Positions 8,801 to 17,262 of a stretch of DNA of 64,000 nucleotides are shown here, piece after piece. Both the position numbers and the translations under genes were made by a program. The DNA comes from Micavibrio aeruginosavorus ARL-13 (GTDB lineage Bacteria; Pseudomonadota; Alphaproteobacteria; Micavibrionales; Micavibrionaceae): positions 1,798,001-1,862,000 of the forward strand of contig NC_016026.1 of the NCBI RefSeq assembly GCF_000226315.1, in the 5' to 3' direction. Below the pieces are notes generated by a model. The model did not search any database and was not told where the DNA came from. It saw nothing but the letters and a program-made list of their open reading frames with translations. Numbering within the stretch: position 1 is the first letter of the stretch; every line of letters begins with the position of its first letter.

Positions 8801-9564
8801 CGCTCCAGCCTGACCGGCCCCTTACAAATGGCGCTGATCCGGTCGTATTCGGCGCGTGAATCGACCTCGGCCTGTAAATTATATTGATCCTGTTCCAACG
8901 CGGCTTTGCGATCCCGCATCGCCTGTTTGACCTGTTCCAGCGTAGTGGTTTTGTAATCTTCAACCGCGGCGATGGAAACCGGACCGATCACGCCGGTTTG
9001 ATCCACCGCCCGCTTCACCAGCGTCCCCACAGCCTGCACATACGCATTCATGATCCGGCGATCAACTTCGATATGCTTTAATTCATGTTCAATCACCGCA
9101 TCACGGCACGGGGGTTTTGAAAATTCCTGGGCAACGTAAACGACGGGGGACAATGTGACGGTCACGCTCACACTTTTATATTGCATGCAGGCCTGCCCCA
9201 GATCGGGGCTTTCAAAAATTTGCCATTCGATGGATAGCGATGTCACAACTTCGTCATGGCGCATGCCACCCGTCGCGGTATCGGCCATGCCGGCATAGGG
9301 ATTGTAATTATTTTCACGGCGCATCGCGGCGGTTAAATCCGCCGATTTTTTCGAAAAATCATATTGGATGGGGTTGCTGACCGGATTGATATTGATAACC
9401 GGCGGGACACCCGGCGGGCACACCATTTTGCCATTGCGTATTTTCAAGGGATACGATTCCACCGGCCCCTTGGCCGCCCACAGGTCAGCCGGCCACACTA
9501 TGCCGAAACCGCACACACCAAAACCGCACACAAGGGCGGCAAAAAACAGCACCTTTATCCGCAT
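8797..9564 (-). CDS. putative exported zincin with HELKH motif
   Basis: Function unknown. The 255-residue protein starts with a clear signal peptide (basic MRIK, hydrophobic core to about residue 25, cleavage likely near LWAAKG). The motif HELKHIEVD gives HExxH at His160-His164 and Asp168, matching the paralogue at 8029-8748 (HEMEHVAID). Shared features around it are a cysteine some seven residues before the motif and an aromatic/valine-rich strand. A DUF922-like secreted peptidase is the best guess. It is the first gene of a two-gene minus-strand unit. Confidence 0.6.
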   Translation of the reverse strand: MRIKVLFFAALVCGFGVCGFGIVWPADLWAAKGPVESYPLKIRNGKMVCPPGVPPVININPVSNPIQYDFSKKSADLTAAMRRENNYNPYAGMADTATGGMRHDEVVTSLSIEWQIFESPDLGQACMQYKSVSVTVTLSPVVYVAQEFSKPPCRDAVIEHELKHIEVDRRIMNAYVQAVGTLVKRAVDQTGVIGPVSIAAVEDYKTTTLEQVKQAMRDRKAALEQDQYNLQAEVDSRAEYDRISAICKGPVRLER

Positions 9565-9671
9565 AACCCCCTAATTTTATCAGAAAATTCGCCCGTTCGC
9601 CCTTTTATCTTTGGCCCTGTCATACTATGATGGGCGCACCTGAAACTGGCTGAATACGGGGATTTTTGACC

Positions 9672-9980
9672 ATGATGCATGCCATTGGACAATTGCTGAT
9701 CACGTTACTGAATATTTACCTTTTTATTATCATCGCTGGCGTCGTTATCAGCTGGCTGATCGCGTTTGATGTGATCAACACCCGTAACCCGCAGGCCGGC
9801 AATCTGGTTCGCCTGATCGAACGCATTACGCAACCGGTTTATGCCCCGCTGCGCAAATTCATTCCGCCGATTGGTGGGATTGATATTACGCCAATCATCA
9901 TCATCTTCGGCATCTATCTGCTGCAAAGCGTAATCGCCAGCATATTCTTCAGCGCACCGGCCATTACGATTACAGGCTAA
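9672..9980 (+). CDS. YggT family membrane protein
   Basis: Small integral membrane protein of the YggT family; the family is linked to cell envelope or division-site functions, but the biochemical role is unknown. The 102 residues carry two hydrophobic segments (about 5-30 and 72-95) and the family motif PLRKFIPPIGGIDITPI between them. ATG 9672 is used; ATG 9675 and TTG 9666 are possible. It precedes folD by ten bases and probably shares its transcript. Confidence 0.85.
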   Translation: MMHAIGQLLITLLNIYLFIIIAGVVISWLIAFDVINTRNPQAGNLVRLIERITQPVYAPLRKFIPPIGGIDITPIIIIFGIYLLQSVIASIFFSAPAITITG

Positions 9981-9990
9981 GTCATCAACA

Positions 9991-10854
9991 ATGACGAACA
10001 GGGCCGCCACCATCATCGACGGAAAAATGATTGCCGCTACCATACGGCAATCGATCGCTGGTGATGTGGCGGCTTTGCGCACCCGCGGGGTTCTGCCCGG
10101 TCTGGCGGTTATTTTAATCGGCGACGATCCGGCGTCTGATATCTACGTCCGCAATAAAATTCGTGCCTGTGAATCCGTTGGTATCCACAGCGCGGAATAT
10201 CGCCTGCCCGCCACAGTGACCCAGAGTGCGGTGGACGCATTCATCGATACGCTGAATGCCGATCAATCAATCCACGGAATCTTATTACAATTACCGAACC
10301 CCGCGCACATTGATACACGCGCGCTGATCAATCGTATAAACCCGGCCAAGGATGTTGACGGGTTGCACCCGTTGAATATCGGCAAGCTGGTATCCGGCGC
10401 GCCGGATGCGATGATTCCCTGTACGCCACAGGGGGCCCTGAAACTGATTCAATCCGTGCGCACGGATTTAACCGGATTGCACGCCATTGTTCTGGGCCGT
10501 TCCATTTTGTTCGGCAAACCGATGGCGCAATTATTATTGGCCCAGAATTGCACGGTCACCACCGCCCATTCCAAAAGCCGCGATCTGCCCGCCCTGTGCG
10601 CACAGGCCGACATTCTGGTCGCCGCCGTGGGACACGCCGGCATGGTCAAGGCCGATTGGGTGAAACACGGCGCTATCGTGATCGATGTCGGCATCAACCG
10701 CCGCCCGGATGGCACCATCACCGGGGATGTTGATTACAAATCCGTCGTCCCGCGCGCCTCCGCCATCACCCCGGTGCCGGGCGGTGTCGGGCCAATGACC
10801 ATTGCCTGCCTGCTGGCCAACACGGTTGCGGCGGCGCAACAAATCACCGCCTAA
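9991..10854 (+). CDS. folD: bifunctional methylenetetrahydrofolate dehydrogenase/cyclohydrolase FolD
   Basis: Cytoplasmic enzyme that interconverts 5,10-methylene-, methenyl- and 10-formyl-tetrahydrofolate with NADP. The 287 residues have the catalytic Tyr52/Lys56 in SDIYVRNKIRAC, the motif GILLQLPNP, the signature DVDGLHPLNIGKL and PCTPQG, then the nucleotide-binding GRSILFGKPMAQLL and C-terminal PVPGGVGPMT. Length and motifs are complete. Ten bases separate it from yggT. Confidence 0.97.
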   Translation: MTNRAATIIDGKMIAATIRQSIAGDVAALRTRGVLPGLAVILIGDDPASDIYVRNKIRACESVGIHSAEYRLPATVTQSAVDAFIDTLNADQSIHGILLQLPNPAHIDTRALINRINPAKDVDGLHPLNIGKLVSGAPDAMIPCTPQGALKLIQSVRTDLTGLHAIVLGRSILFGKPMAQLLLAQNCTVTTAHSKSRDLPALCAQADILVAAVGHAGMVKADWVKHGAIVIDVGINRRPDGTITGDVDYKSVVPRASAITPVPGGVGPMTIACLLANTVAAAQQITA

Positions 10855-10922
10855 CCCGCTCAAACGCTGGGTTGGCACAATTTCCTTGTCATTTATTGGC
10901 CGATTTGGCCATACTCCCCGCC

Positions 10923-11939
10923 ATGCAGGGACAAGATAAAAACAATAATAATGAAGACGAAGCCTTACTGCCCGTTCCCATCAAAAAAGATGGCGACCGG
11001 GAAGGCATGATCGCGCTCAGGAATGGCGTGCTGATTCAAAAGCACGCGGAATTTCTCGACGATGCGGATCACAGCCTTGATTCCGCCGATCTGGAAGCAA
11101 AAGCCGCCAGCCTGTATTACCTGCAACTTTATATCCACGCCGCTGAACGGCAATCTTTGCGTGACCAAAACCTGCCTGTCCCGGACGTTATCGGGTACGC
11201 AATTGATGAAAAGAAATTCACGCGCGAAATTGCCCTGATGCGCCGGATTATCAAGACGCTGGATTATTCCGATGCGTATTTGAACGAATTGGACCAATCC
11301 GTCGACACCATTCACGCCGCCTTACAGCGCAGCGAATTCGTTCGCGAGACCCAGGCCGCATGGCCGCATTTGGGCCCGGTATACCGCAAAACCGCCCTGA
11401 ACCACATTCAGAAAATCCACGCGCAAACGCAAAACATCGCCGGGGTTCAGGCACCCCCGACACTGACGATGCAGTTCAACCAAAGCGCCTGCACGCCGCC
11501 CGCCGCACCGGGGGCCCATGCCACCATCGTTCTGGCCTATCAAAGCGACAATCTGGACGAAGCCGCAGGCGTCAGCGCCTTGGGACAGGCCTGCATTCAA
11601 AAAAGTGGCGTGGCACCACCGTTGCGCCCGCAAATTTTTTACAACACGCACGCGGATACAAATTTTCTGGCGCGGGATTTTGCCAGCGCCGCATCCACCG
11701 TGCATCACGAACAACATCACGTTATGCAATCGGCCCTGATGCTGGCGTATGCCCAGGGACGCATTCCCAAATGCCATCCCATCGCGCACGATGTTGAAAT
11801 CATGTGGGCACTCCACAAAGAACGCGCCTACATCACCCATGCGATCCAAAGCATTTACCGCATCCAGCACAAGGAACAGGACACGCATTACATCCAGAAC
11901 CGGATGCAGGAACGCCTGTCCTTACGCTTGCGCGCATAA
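10923..11939 (+). CDS. putative cytoplasmic zincin, tandem paralogue 1 (HHEQHH)
   Basis: Function unknown. The 338-residue protein has no signal peptide or membrane segment. Near residues 261-266 it carries HHEQHH, an HExxH zinc-site signature, preceded by FYNTHADTNFLARDFASA. About 60 residues downstream YRIQHKEQDTHYIQ offers an acidic third ligand. Both blocks recur in the next two genes, so these are three tandem paralogues. This one is the most diverged: a proline/alanine-rich insert (about 190-200) replaces part of the middle. ATG 10923 is preferred because the longer frame from 10872 begins in the folD spacer. Confidence 0.6.
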   Translation: MQGQDKNNNNEDEALLPVPIKKDGDREGMIALRNGVLIQKHAEFLDDADHSLDSADLEAKAASLYYLQLYIHAAERQSLRDQNLPVPDVIGYAIDEKKFTREIALMRRIIKTLDYSDAYLNELDQSVDTIHAALQRSEFVRETQAAWPHLGPVYRKTALNHIQKIHAQTQNIAGVQAPPTLTMQFNQSACTPPAAPGAHATIVLAYQSDNLDEAAGVSALGQACIQKSGVAPPLRPQIFYNTHADTNFLARDFASAASTVHHEQHHVMQSALMLAYAQGRIPKCHPIAHDVEIMWALHKERAYITHAIQSIYRIQHKEQDTHYIQNRMQERLSLRLRA

Positions 11940-12070
11940 ACCATAATCCCGAAAAGACCTGTCACGCTTGATCAAACGCGAATCCTCGCGTACAATTTTT
12001 TTGTGCATAACTTCAATCGCACATCATAAAAATAATAATCACGATTCTCGAACAGGGATCACGAAGCCAC

Positions 12071-13135
12071 ATGATGAATCAAAACGCCGCCTCGCTATCC
12101 AATCAGGGTAGCGATAACACCCGGTTTTTGTCTTCAACCTTTCACAGCCACATGCCCACGTTGCGGGCCCGGTTCGACCGCTATAACCGGATTTTGAAAT
12201 CCGGCAGCGCCGATGAAAAACTGGGTCTGATACAGGAATTGCGCGACTACATCTTTGCCGAGGAAGAAAAAATCCTCTTCCCCAACGGCGACGCACCGGA
12301 AGGGATCATGTGGCAAACCCCGGTCGACGAATCCCGCTACGGCGTCGAGATTCATCTGATGCTGAAACTCTGCGCCGATTTTGAATATTCGGGTGAATAC
12401 CGCCTGAAAATGCGTGAAATCGCCAATAATATCGCCGTGGCCATGGCCGCCGATAAAGACATGCAATTCGCCCAGCATAATTGGAGCGGCATGGATCTGG
12501 CGCAGAAAAAAACCGTTTTGCGCAAAGCCCAGAAAATTCACGCCCAGGTTCAGCAATTGGATGGCATTCAAACCAGCCAGAACATCAGCGTGGTTTTCAA
12601 CAACGAGGCCCGTGCCCTGCCCGACGGGCAACACAATCCGCAATTTGGATATGCCTCGCACAGTGACAGCCTGCACAGCATTTTTAACAGCAAGGCTCTG
12701 GGCTGGATGTTCGGCACACCGGACAGCATCATCAATTATAACATTCACCCCGATAACAGCTTTATGCGCGGCGGCTTCGCTACGGCGCTCAGCGCGATGC
12801 ACCATGAACAGCAGCACGCTTTTCAATCCGCTCTGGCGCTGGCTTATTTCGAAAAGCGCATCGATCCGGCCAGCCCGTATTACAAGGATGCCGAATTGCT
12901 CTATCGCCTGCGAATGCATGATTGCTACGTCCCGCCATCGATTTACAGCGTCTATCGCAAACAGGCCCTGGAACGCGACACGTTTGACTTCCAACATTTG
13001 ATGGAAACGCATTTGCGCCGCCCCTTCCCCGGCTCCGGCTGGGCCAAGGACCCCGCCCAGGCCCGCGCCCATGGCTATACGCTGGACGGTTTTTTTGGCC
13101 GGATCCGCAAATGGTTTCGCGGCCCCGAAGCCTGA
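12071..13135 (+). CDS. putative cytoplasmic zincin, tandem paralogue 2 (HHEQQH)
   Basis: Function unknown; second member of the tandem family. The 354 residues have no export signal. The block YNIHPDNSFMRGGFATALSA leads into MHHEQQHAFQSALALAY, with HExxH at His245-His249. The distal block YRKQALERDTFDFQ has the conserved acidic residues. It shares the C-terminal WAKDPAQARA and an aromatic/basic tail with paralogue 3 (WADDPAQRAA), which paralogue 1 lacks. ATG 12071 or 12074. A strong terminator follows at 13160. Confidence 0.6.
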   Translation: MMNQNAASLSNQGSDNTRFLSSTFHSHMPTLRARFDRYNRILKSGSADEKLGLIQELRDYIFAEEEKILFPNGDAPEGIMWQTPVDESRYGVEIHLMLKLCADFEYSGEYRLKMREIANNIAVAMAADKDMQFAQHNWSGMDLAQKKTVLRKAQKIHAQVQQLDGIQTSQNISVVFNNEARALPDGQHNPQFGYASHSDSLHSIFNSKALGWMFGTPDSIINYNIHPDNSFMRGGFATALSAMHHEQQHAFQSALALAYFEKRIDPASPYYKDAELLYRLRMHDCYVPPSIYSVYRKQALERDTFDFQHLMETHLRRPFPGSGWAKDPAQARAHGYTLDGFFGRIRKWFRGPEA

Positions 13136-13159
13136 TAAATCATAATATTTCAATGGACT

Positions 13160-13197
13160 AGAGGGCGGTCACGGAATGTTTGACCGCCCTCTTTTTA
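13160..13197 (+). terminator. rho-independent terminator after paralogue 2
   Basis: Arms AGAGGGCGGTCA and TGACCGCCCTCT, perfectly complementary, followed by TTTTTATT. It separates the transcript of the gene at 12071 from that at 13240. Confidence 0.9.
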
Positions 13198-13239
13198 TTG
13201 CCATAATATGCACCCTGTACTTTAGCGCAGGGCCCCCTT

Positions 13240-14301
13240 ATGCACGCGAATGATAACGGCCACTCTGATCCTCTGACCCAGCTGGTCACCCTGCTGGCAC
13301 GGCATATGCGCCACATGTCGACCGCCGACGCACTGCTTCTGGAAGATCAGATCAATATTATTCGCCACGGCGATGATCTCAGCCGCATCACGCTGGCAAA
13401 AAACCTGACATACAAAATCCTGCGCGCCGAACAGGCCCGCTTATCCGCCCGCGGCATCCCTCTGACGTCCAACACTTATGTTCGCGAAGAATATTATCCG
13501 CTGGACATTACATTGATCCACGCCGCAATGGACCATTTTCGTTTATCGGATGCTTATAAAACCAAGATGGCCGAGGTCGCGAATGATGTCACTGACGCCA
13601 TGAAACGCAGCAAGACATTGCAATATGCCCAACGCAACTGGCATACGATGAAGGATGATCAAAAAATCCGTGCCCTGAAAATCGTACAGCATTTGCACGA
13701 AAAACATCAAAAACTTGGGGATCTGCGTTGTGAAATGCTGACCGGATTGTCCTTCGCAAATATTGCGATGACGCGCAAAAATGGTGATATGAACCCGAAA
13801 TTCTTTCTGGCGTTCCAGCACAATGCCTTCAGCAATGTGTTCAATAACACATCTGGCTCGGTCATCGCCACGGCCATGGACCGCATGGGATCCCATATTT
13901 ATTACAATACCCACAACGATAATTATTTTTTCCGGCGCAGTTTTGCCGCGGCCGCCGGCGCGATGCACCATGAACAGCAGCATGTGTTTCAGGGCGCTCT
14001 GGCCATGGCGGTTCACGACGGGCGGATCGAACAATCAAATCCGTATTATCGGGACGCGCGGCTCTTCTATCTGTTGACCCGGGAAAAATGCTATATGCCC
14101 GGAAATATTCCATCGCTGTATCGTACACAGGCGATTGAAACCGATGCTTTCGCGTTCCAAACGGCCATGACCCGGCGCCTGTACCGCCGCTTTCACGATG
14201 GGGCCTGGGCCGACGACCCGGCCCAGCGCGCAGCGTATGAAAACAGCGGTTGCGCCCTGTTCAAAAAATTAAAGGCGCGGATTTTTGGCCCGCGCCCCTA
14301 A
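13240..14301 (+). CDS. putative cytoplasmic zincin, tandem paralogue 3 (HHEQQH)
   Basis: Function unknown; third member of the tandem family. The 353 residues have no export signal. YNTHNDNYFFRRSFAAAAGA precedes MHHEQQHVFQGALAMA, with HExxH at His244-His248. The distal block YRTQAIETDAFAFQ matches paralogue 2. It comes after a terminator, so it needs its own promoter in 13198-13239. It converges on icd, with 20 bases between the stops. Confidence 0.6.
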   Translation: MHANDNGHSDPLTQLVTLLARHMRHMSTADALLLEDQINIIRHGDDLSRITLAKNLTYKILRAEQARLSARGIPLTSNTYVREEYYPLDITLIHAAMDHFRLSDAYKTKMAEVANDVTDAMKRSKTLQYAQRNWHTMKDDQKIRALKIVQHLHEKHQKLGDLRCEMLTGLSFANIAMTRKNGDMNPKFFLAFQHNAFSNVFNNTSGSVIATAMDRMGSHIYYNTHNDNYFFRRSFAAAAGAMHHEQQHVFQGALAMAVHDGRIEQSNPYYRDARLFYLLTREKCYMPGNIPSLYRTQAIETDAFAFQTAMTRRLYRRFHDGAWADDPAQRAAYENSGCALFKKLKARIFGPRP

Positions 14302-14321
14302 TTCATCTGTTTTATAAAATA

Positions 14322-15797
14322 TTACTCACCCTGCGCGGCGGTAAAGCCCGGTTTCCCATCAAAATTATACAGGTTTTCAACCTTGATAAAATCAATGTTG
14401 GCGGCATCGAATTTCGACAGCAGTGCCATAATGGCATCATGCTTGATGCCGCTGGTGCTCATAAACCGCAAACGCCAATGGTCGGAACAGAATGTTTCCG
14501 GCTGACCGTCGGGCCAGACTTTGGTCCCGCGGTTGGCGATGGATTCCATGGCCAGGCCATTATCATTCACGCCCAAGGCCAAAATACGATCGGCCAGACC
14601 GTTCGGGTCACATTGGTCAATGTTCACGAACACATCCACGCCGACCAGTTTTTTGTCCTGCGTCACGCGCGGTTTCAACGGCGGCAGAACCATGCCCCCG
14701 GCGGCCCCAATCACCGGCGCACCGTAATCAACGGCGCGTAATTTGTCAGGTGTTGCACCGATACGCTCAATGACAGCCTTGGAGAACCCGTCGGTCCCGA
14801 CCTTCTCCACCGATTTACCCAAACGGTAAATATCGCCGGTGTGAATGCCATCTTCGATGGTTTTCAACCAGGCGTTATGAACCCGCGTGGCAATATCCTT
14901 CTGGCCAATATGAACCAGCATCATCACCGCGCCCAGCAGCAACCCAGACGGGTTGGCAATGCCCTTGCCCGCGATATCCGGTGCGGACCCGTGAATGGCT
15001 TCGAACATCGCGCATTCCGTGCCGACGTTGGATGATCCACCCAGACCGACCGAACCCGTGACCTCGGCGGCAATGTCGGAAATAATATCGCCGTACAGGT
15101 TTTCGGTCACGATCACGTCGAACATATGCGGTTGAACCGCCACCTTGGCGGACCCGATATCAATGATCATGTGGTTTTGTTCAATATCCGGATATTCCGC
15201 GCCAATTTCATCGAAGGTGCGGTGGAACAAACCATCCGCCATCTTCATGATATTGTCCTTGGACATACAGGTGACCTTCTTCCGGCCATTCGCACGCGCA
15301 TATTCGAAGGCGTAGCGAATAATCCGTTCGGACCCCGGACGGCTGATGATCTTGACCGATTCAACCACGTCCTGTGTATGGCGATATTCAATGCCGCCAT
15401 ACAAATCTTCTTCGTTTTCGCGCACGATGACCAGATCCATCGTCGGATGGTTGGTTTCAACATACGGCGCATAGGACACGCACGGGCGCACGTTGGCGAA
15501 CAACCCCAGCGATTTCCGTACCGTGACGTTCAGGCTTTTAAACCCACCGCCCTGTGGCGTTGTGATCGGGGATTTCAGGAACACCTTGGTCCGGCGCAGG
15601 GAATCCCATGCGGAATCTTCAATCCCGCTTTTGATGCCGCTTTTATACACCGCTTCGCCAATCGCGATTTCCTCAATCGCCAGCGCCGCGCCCGCCGCAT
15701 CCAGAATTTTCAACGTCGCATCCATGATTTCCGGGCCGATACCATCGCCCCGTGCCACAGTGATGGGAACCAGATTTGTTTTACTTGTACTTACCAT
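14322..15797 (-). CDS. icd: isocitrate dehydrogenase, long (about 490-residue) form
   Basis: Oxidative decarboxylation of isocitrate to 2-oxoglutarate. The 491 residues begin with the family motif GDGIGPEIM and include the substrate loop KSLNVTVRKSLGLFANVRP, the ENEEDLYGGIEYRHT segment, the metal/catalytic block NLYGDIISDIAAEVTGS and GSAPDIAGKGIANP. A C-terminal extension of about 150 residues after the core matches the long IDH type known from Rickettsia and Thermus; cofactor is probably NADP. The start overlaps the end of nhaA by seven bases. Confidence 0.93.
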   Translation of the reverse strand: MVSTSKTNLVPITVARGDGIGPEIMDATLKILDAAGAALAIEEIAIGEAVYKSGIKSGIEDSAWDSLRRTKVFLKSPITTPQGGGFKSLNVTVRKSLGLFANVRPCVSYAPYVETNHPTMDLVIVRENEEDLYGGIEYRHTQDVVESVKIISRPGSERIIRYAFEYARANGRKKVTCMSKDNIMKMADGLFHRTFDEIGAEYPDIEQNHMIIDIGSAKVAVQPHMFDVIVTENLYGDIISDIAAEVTGSVGLGGSSNVGTECAMFEAIHGSAPDIAGKGIANPSGLLLGAVMMLVHIGQKDIATRVHNAWLKTIEDGIHTGDIYRLGKSVEKVGTDGFSKAVIERIGATPDKLRAVDYGAPVIGAAGGMVLPPLKPRVTQDKKLVGVDVFVNIDQCDPNGLADRILALGVNDNGLAMESIANRGTKVWPDGQPETFCSDHWRLRFMSTSGIKHDAIMALLSKFDAANIDFIKVENLYNFDGKPGFTAAQGE

Positions 15798-17134
15798 TTG
15801 GATTGGCCCTTTCGTTTGCCAAAGAGAAAATCAACCTGTTGCGTCATACGTTGATGCAGGGACGCGTCCGCCGTCTTACCACGCCAATCGGGTCGCATGT
15901 TGGTCGGGCCATAACGCAGGATGCAATACCCCAACGCCGCCGCCGCGATCGACCCCATCAAAACGCCAAGACGGACCACCGCCTGCATATGCACATCGTG
16001 ATAGGCCAGACCGCCGATAAACAACGACATGGTGAAACCAATCCCGCAAATAACGGACACACCATAAAGCTGGGTCCAGTTGGCGTTATGCGGTTTGGGG
16101 GACAGCCCGGTTTTGATGGCCAGGAAAATCATGCCGAAAATGCCGATCTGCTTGCCCAGCAACAGGCCCAGCGCAATCCCCAGCGTGACCGGATCAACAA
16201 GGGCATCGACCCCCATGCCGGCAAATGGCACGCCCGCATTGGCAAAGCCAAACAGCGGCAGGACCAGAAATGCGACCCACGGGTGCAAATTATGTTCCAG
16301 CATCTTGGCCGGGGATTTTCCGGGATGTTTCTTGCCATGCAGGGGAATAAACATGGCCGCAATAACACCGGCCAACGTCGCATGGATGCCCGATTGCAAA
16401 ACCGCAATCCACAAAACGAAGGTGAGAAGGATATAAGGTGCGATACGCAGCACATTGCGACGGTTCAAGACAAACAATCCAGCCAAAGCCACAGCCGCAA
16501 AATAAAGCGGTTCAGGATTGAAACCATGCGAGTAGAAAATAGCGATAATGATGATCGCCCCCAGATCGTCAATCACCGCCACAGCCGTCAGGAGGATTTT
16601 CAGCGAGATCGGAATGCGATTTCCCACCAGGGTCAGAATGCACAGCGCAAAGGCAATATCCGTCGCGGACGGAATGGCCCATCCGGCCAGATTTTCGGGC
16701 GAATCCTTGTTCAAAAACCAGAAAACCGCCGCCGGAACAGCCATACCGCCGATCGCCGCCAGCGCCGGCAGCAAGGCCCGATCACGGCTGGACAACTCAC
16801 CCTCCAGAAATTCGCGCTTAATCTCCAATCCGATCAGGAAGAAGAAAATCGCCATCAACCCATCGTTGATCCACAACAACACGGATTTCTGCAACGCGAG
16901 GTCAAACCCCTCGGCCGCCGAAAACCCGATAGTGAATTTCACATTATTTAATATGTGATCATACAGACCACTCAGCGGAGAGTTCGCGATGATCAACGCC
17001 AGTATAGACGCACAAATCAATACAATACCGCCCGCCGCTTCCAGCCGGAAAAAATCCCGCATCATCACGACGATGGATTTGCCATTTTCAGTATCGGGGT
17101 CGTGGGGTCCGTGATTGGAATGGTGTGATGCCAT
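15791..17134 (-). CDS. nhaA: Na+/H+ antiporter NhaA
   Basis: Inner-membrane sodium/proton antiporter for pH and sodium homeostasis. The 447 residues show about 12 membrane segments, the family motif FFFLIGLEIKREFLEGELS (about 97-115), ATDIAFAL (Asp159) and the ion-binding pair AVIDDLGAI (Asp189, Asp190). The histidine-rich N terminus (MASHHSNHGPHD) may act in pH sensing or be incidental. It overlaps icd by seven bases, suggesting co-transcription with it. Confidence 0.95.
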   Translation of the reverse strand: MASHHSNHGPHDPDTENGKSIVVMMRDFFRLEAAGGIVLICASILALIIANSPLSGLYDHILNNVKFTIGFSAAEGFDLALQKSVLLWINDGLMAIFFFLIGLEIKREFLEGELSSRDRALLPALAAIGGMAVPAAVFWFLNKDSPENLAGWAIPSATDIAFALCILTLVGNRIPISLKILLTAVAVIDDLGAIIIIAIFYSHGFNPEPLYFAAVALAGLFVLNRRNVLRIAPYILLTFVLWIAVLQSGIHATLAGVIAAMFIPLHGKKHPGKSPAKMLEHNLHPWVAFLVLPLFGFANAGVPFAGMGVDALVDPVTLGIALGLLLGKQIGIFGMIFLAIKTGLSPKPHNANWTQLYGVSVICGIGFTMSLFIGGLAYHDVHMQAVVRLGVLMGSIAAAALGYCILRYGPTNMRPDWRGKTADASLHQRMTQQVDFLFGKRKGQSKW

Positions 17135-17262
17135 TGGCCTGCCTTAAACTCCGGGATAAGATTATGGATATTGATGACAAGACGGTGAAAAACCGCTAAA
17201 TCTTGGGACGACAGGATACCGTATTTTTCAACGATTGTGCAGAGCCAACAGGACATCATCGC

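Noticed and set aside
15776-16951. 391-residue plus-strand frame
   Set aside because: Antisense shadow of nhaA; composition is low-hydrophobic and Gln/Arg-rich, with no family match.
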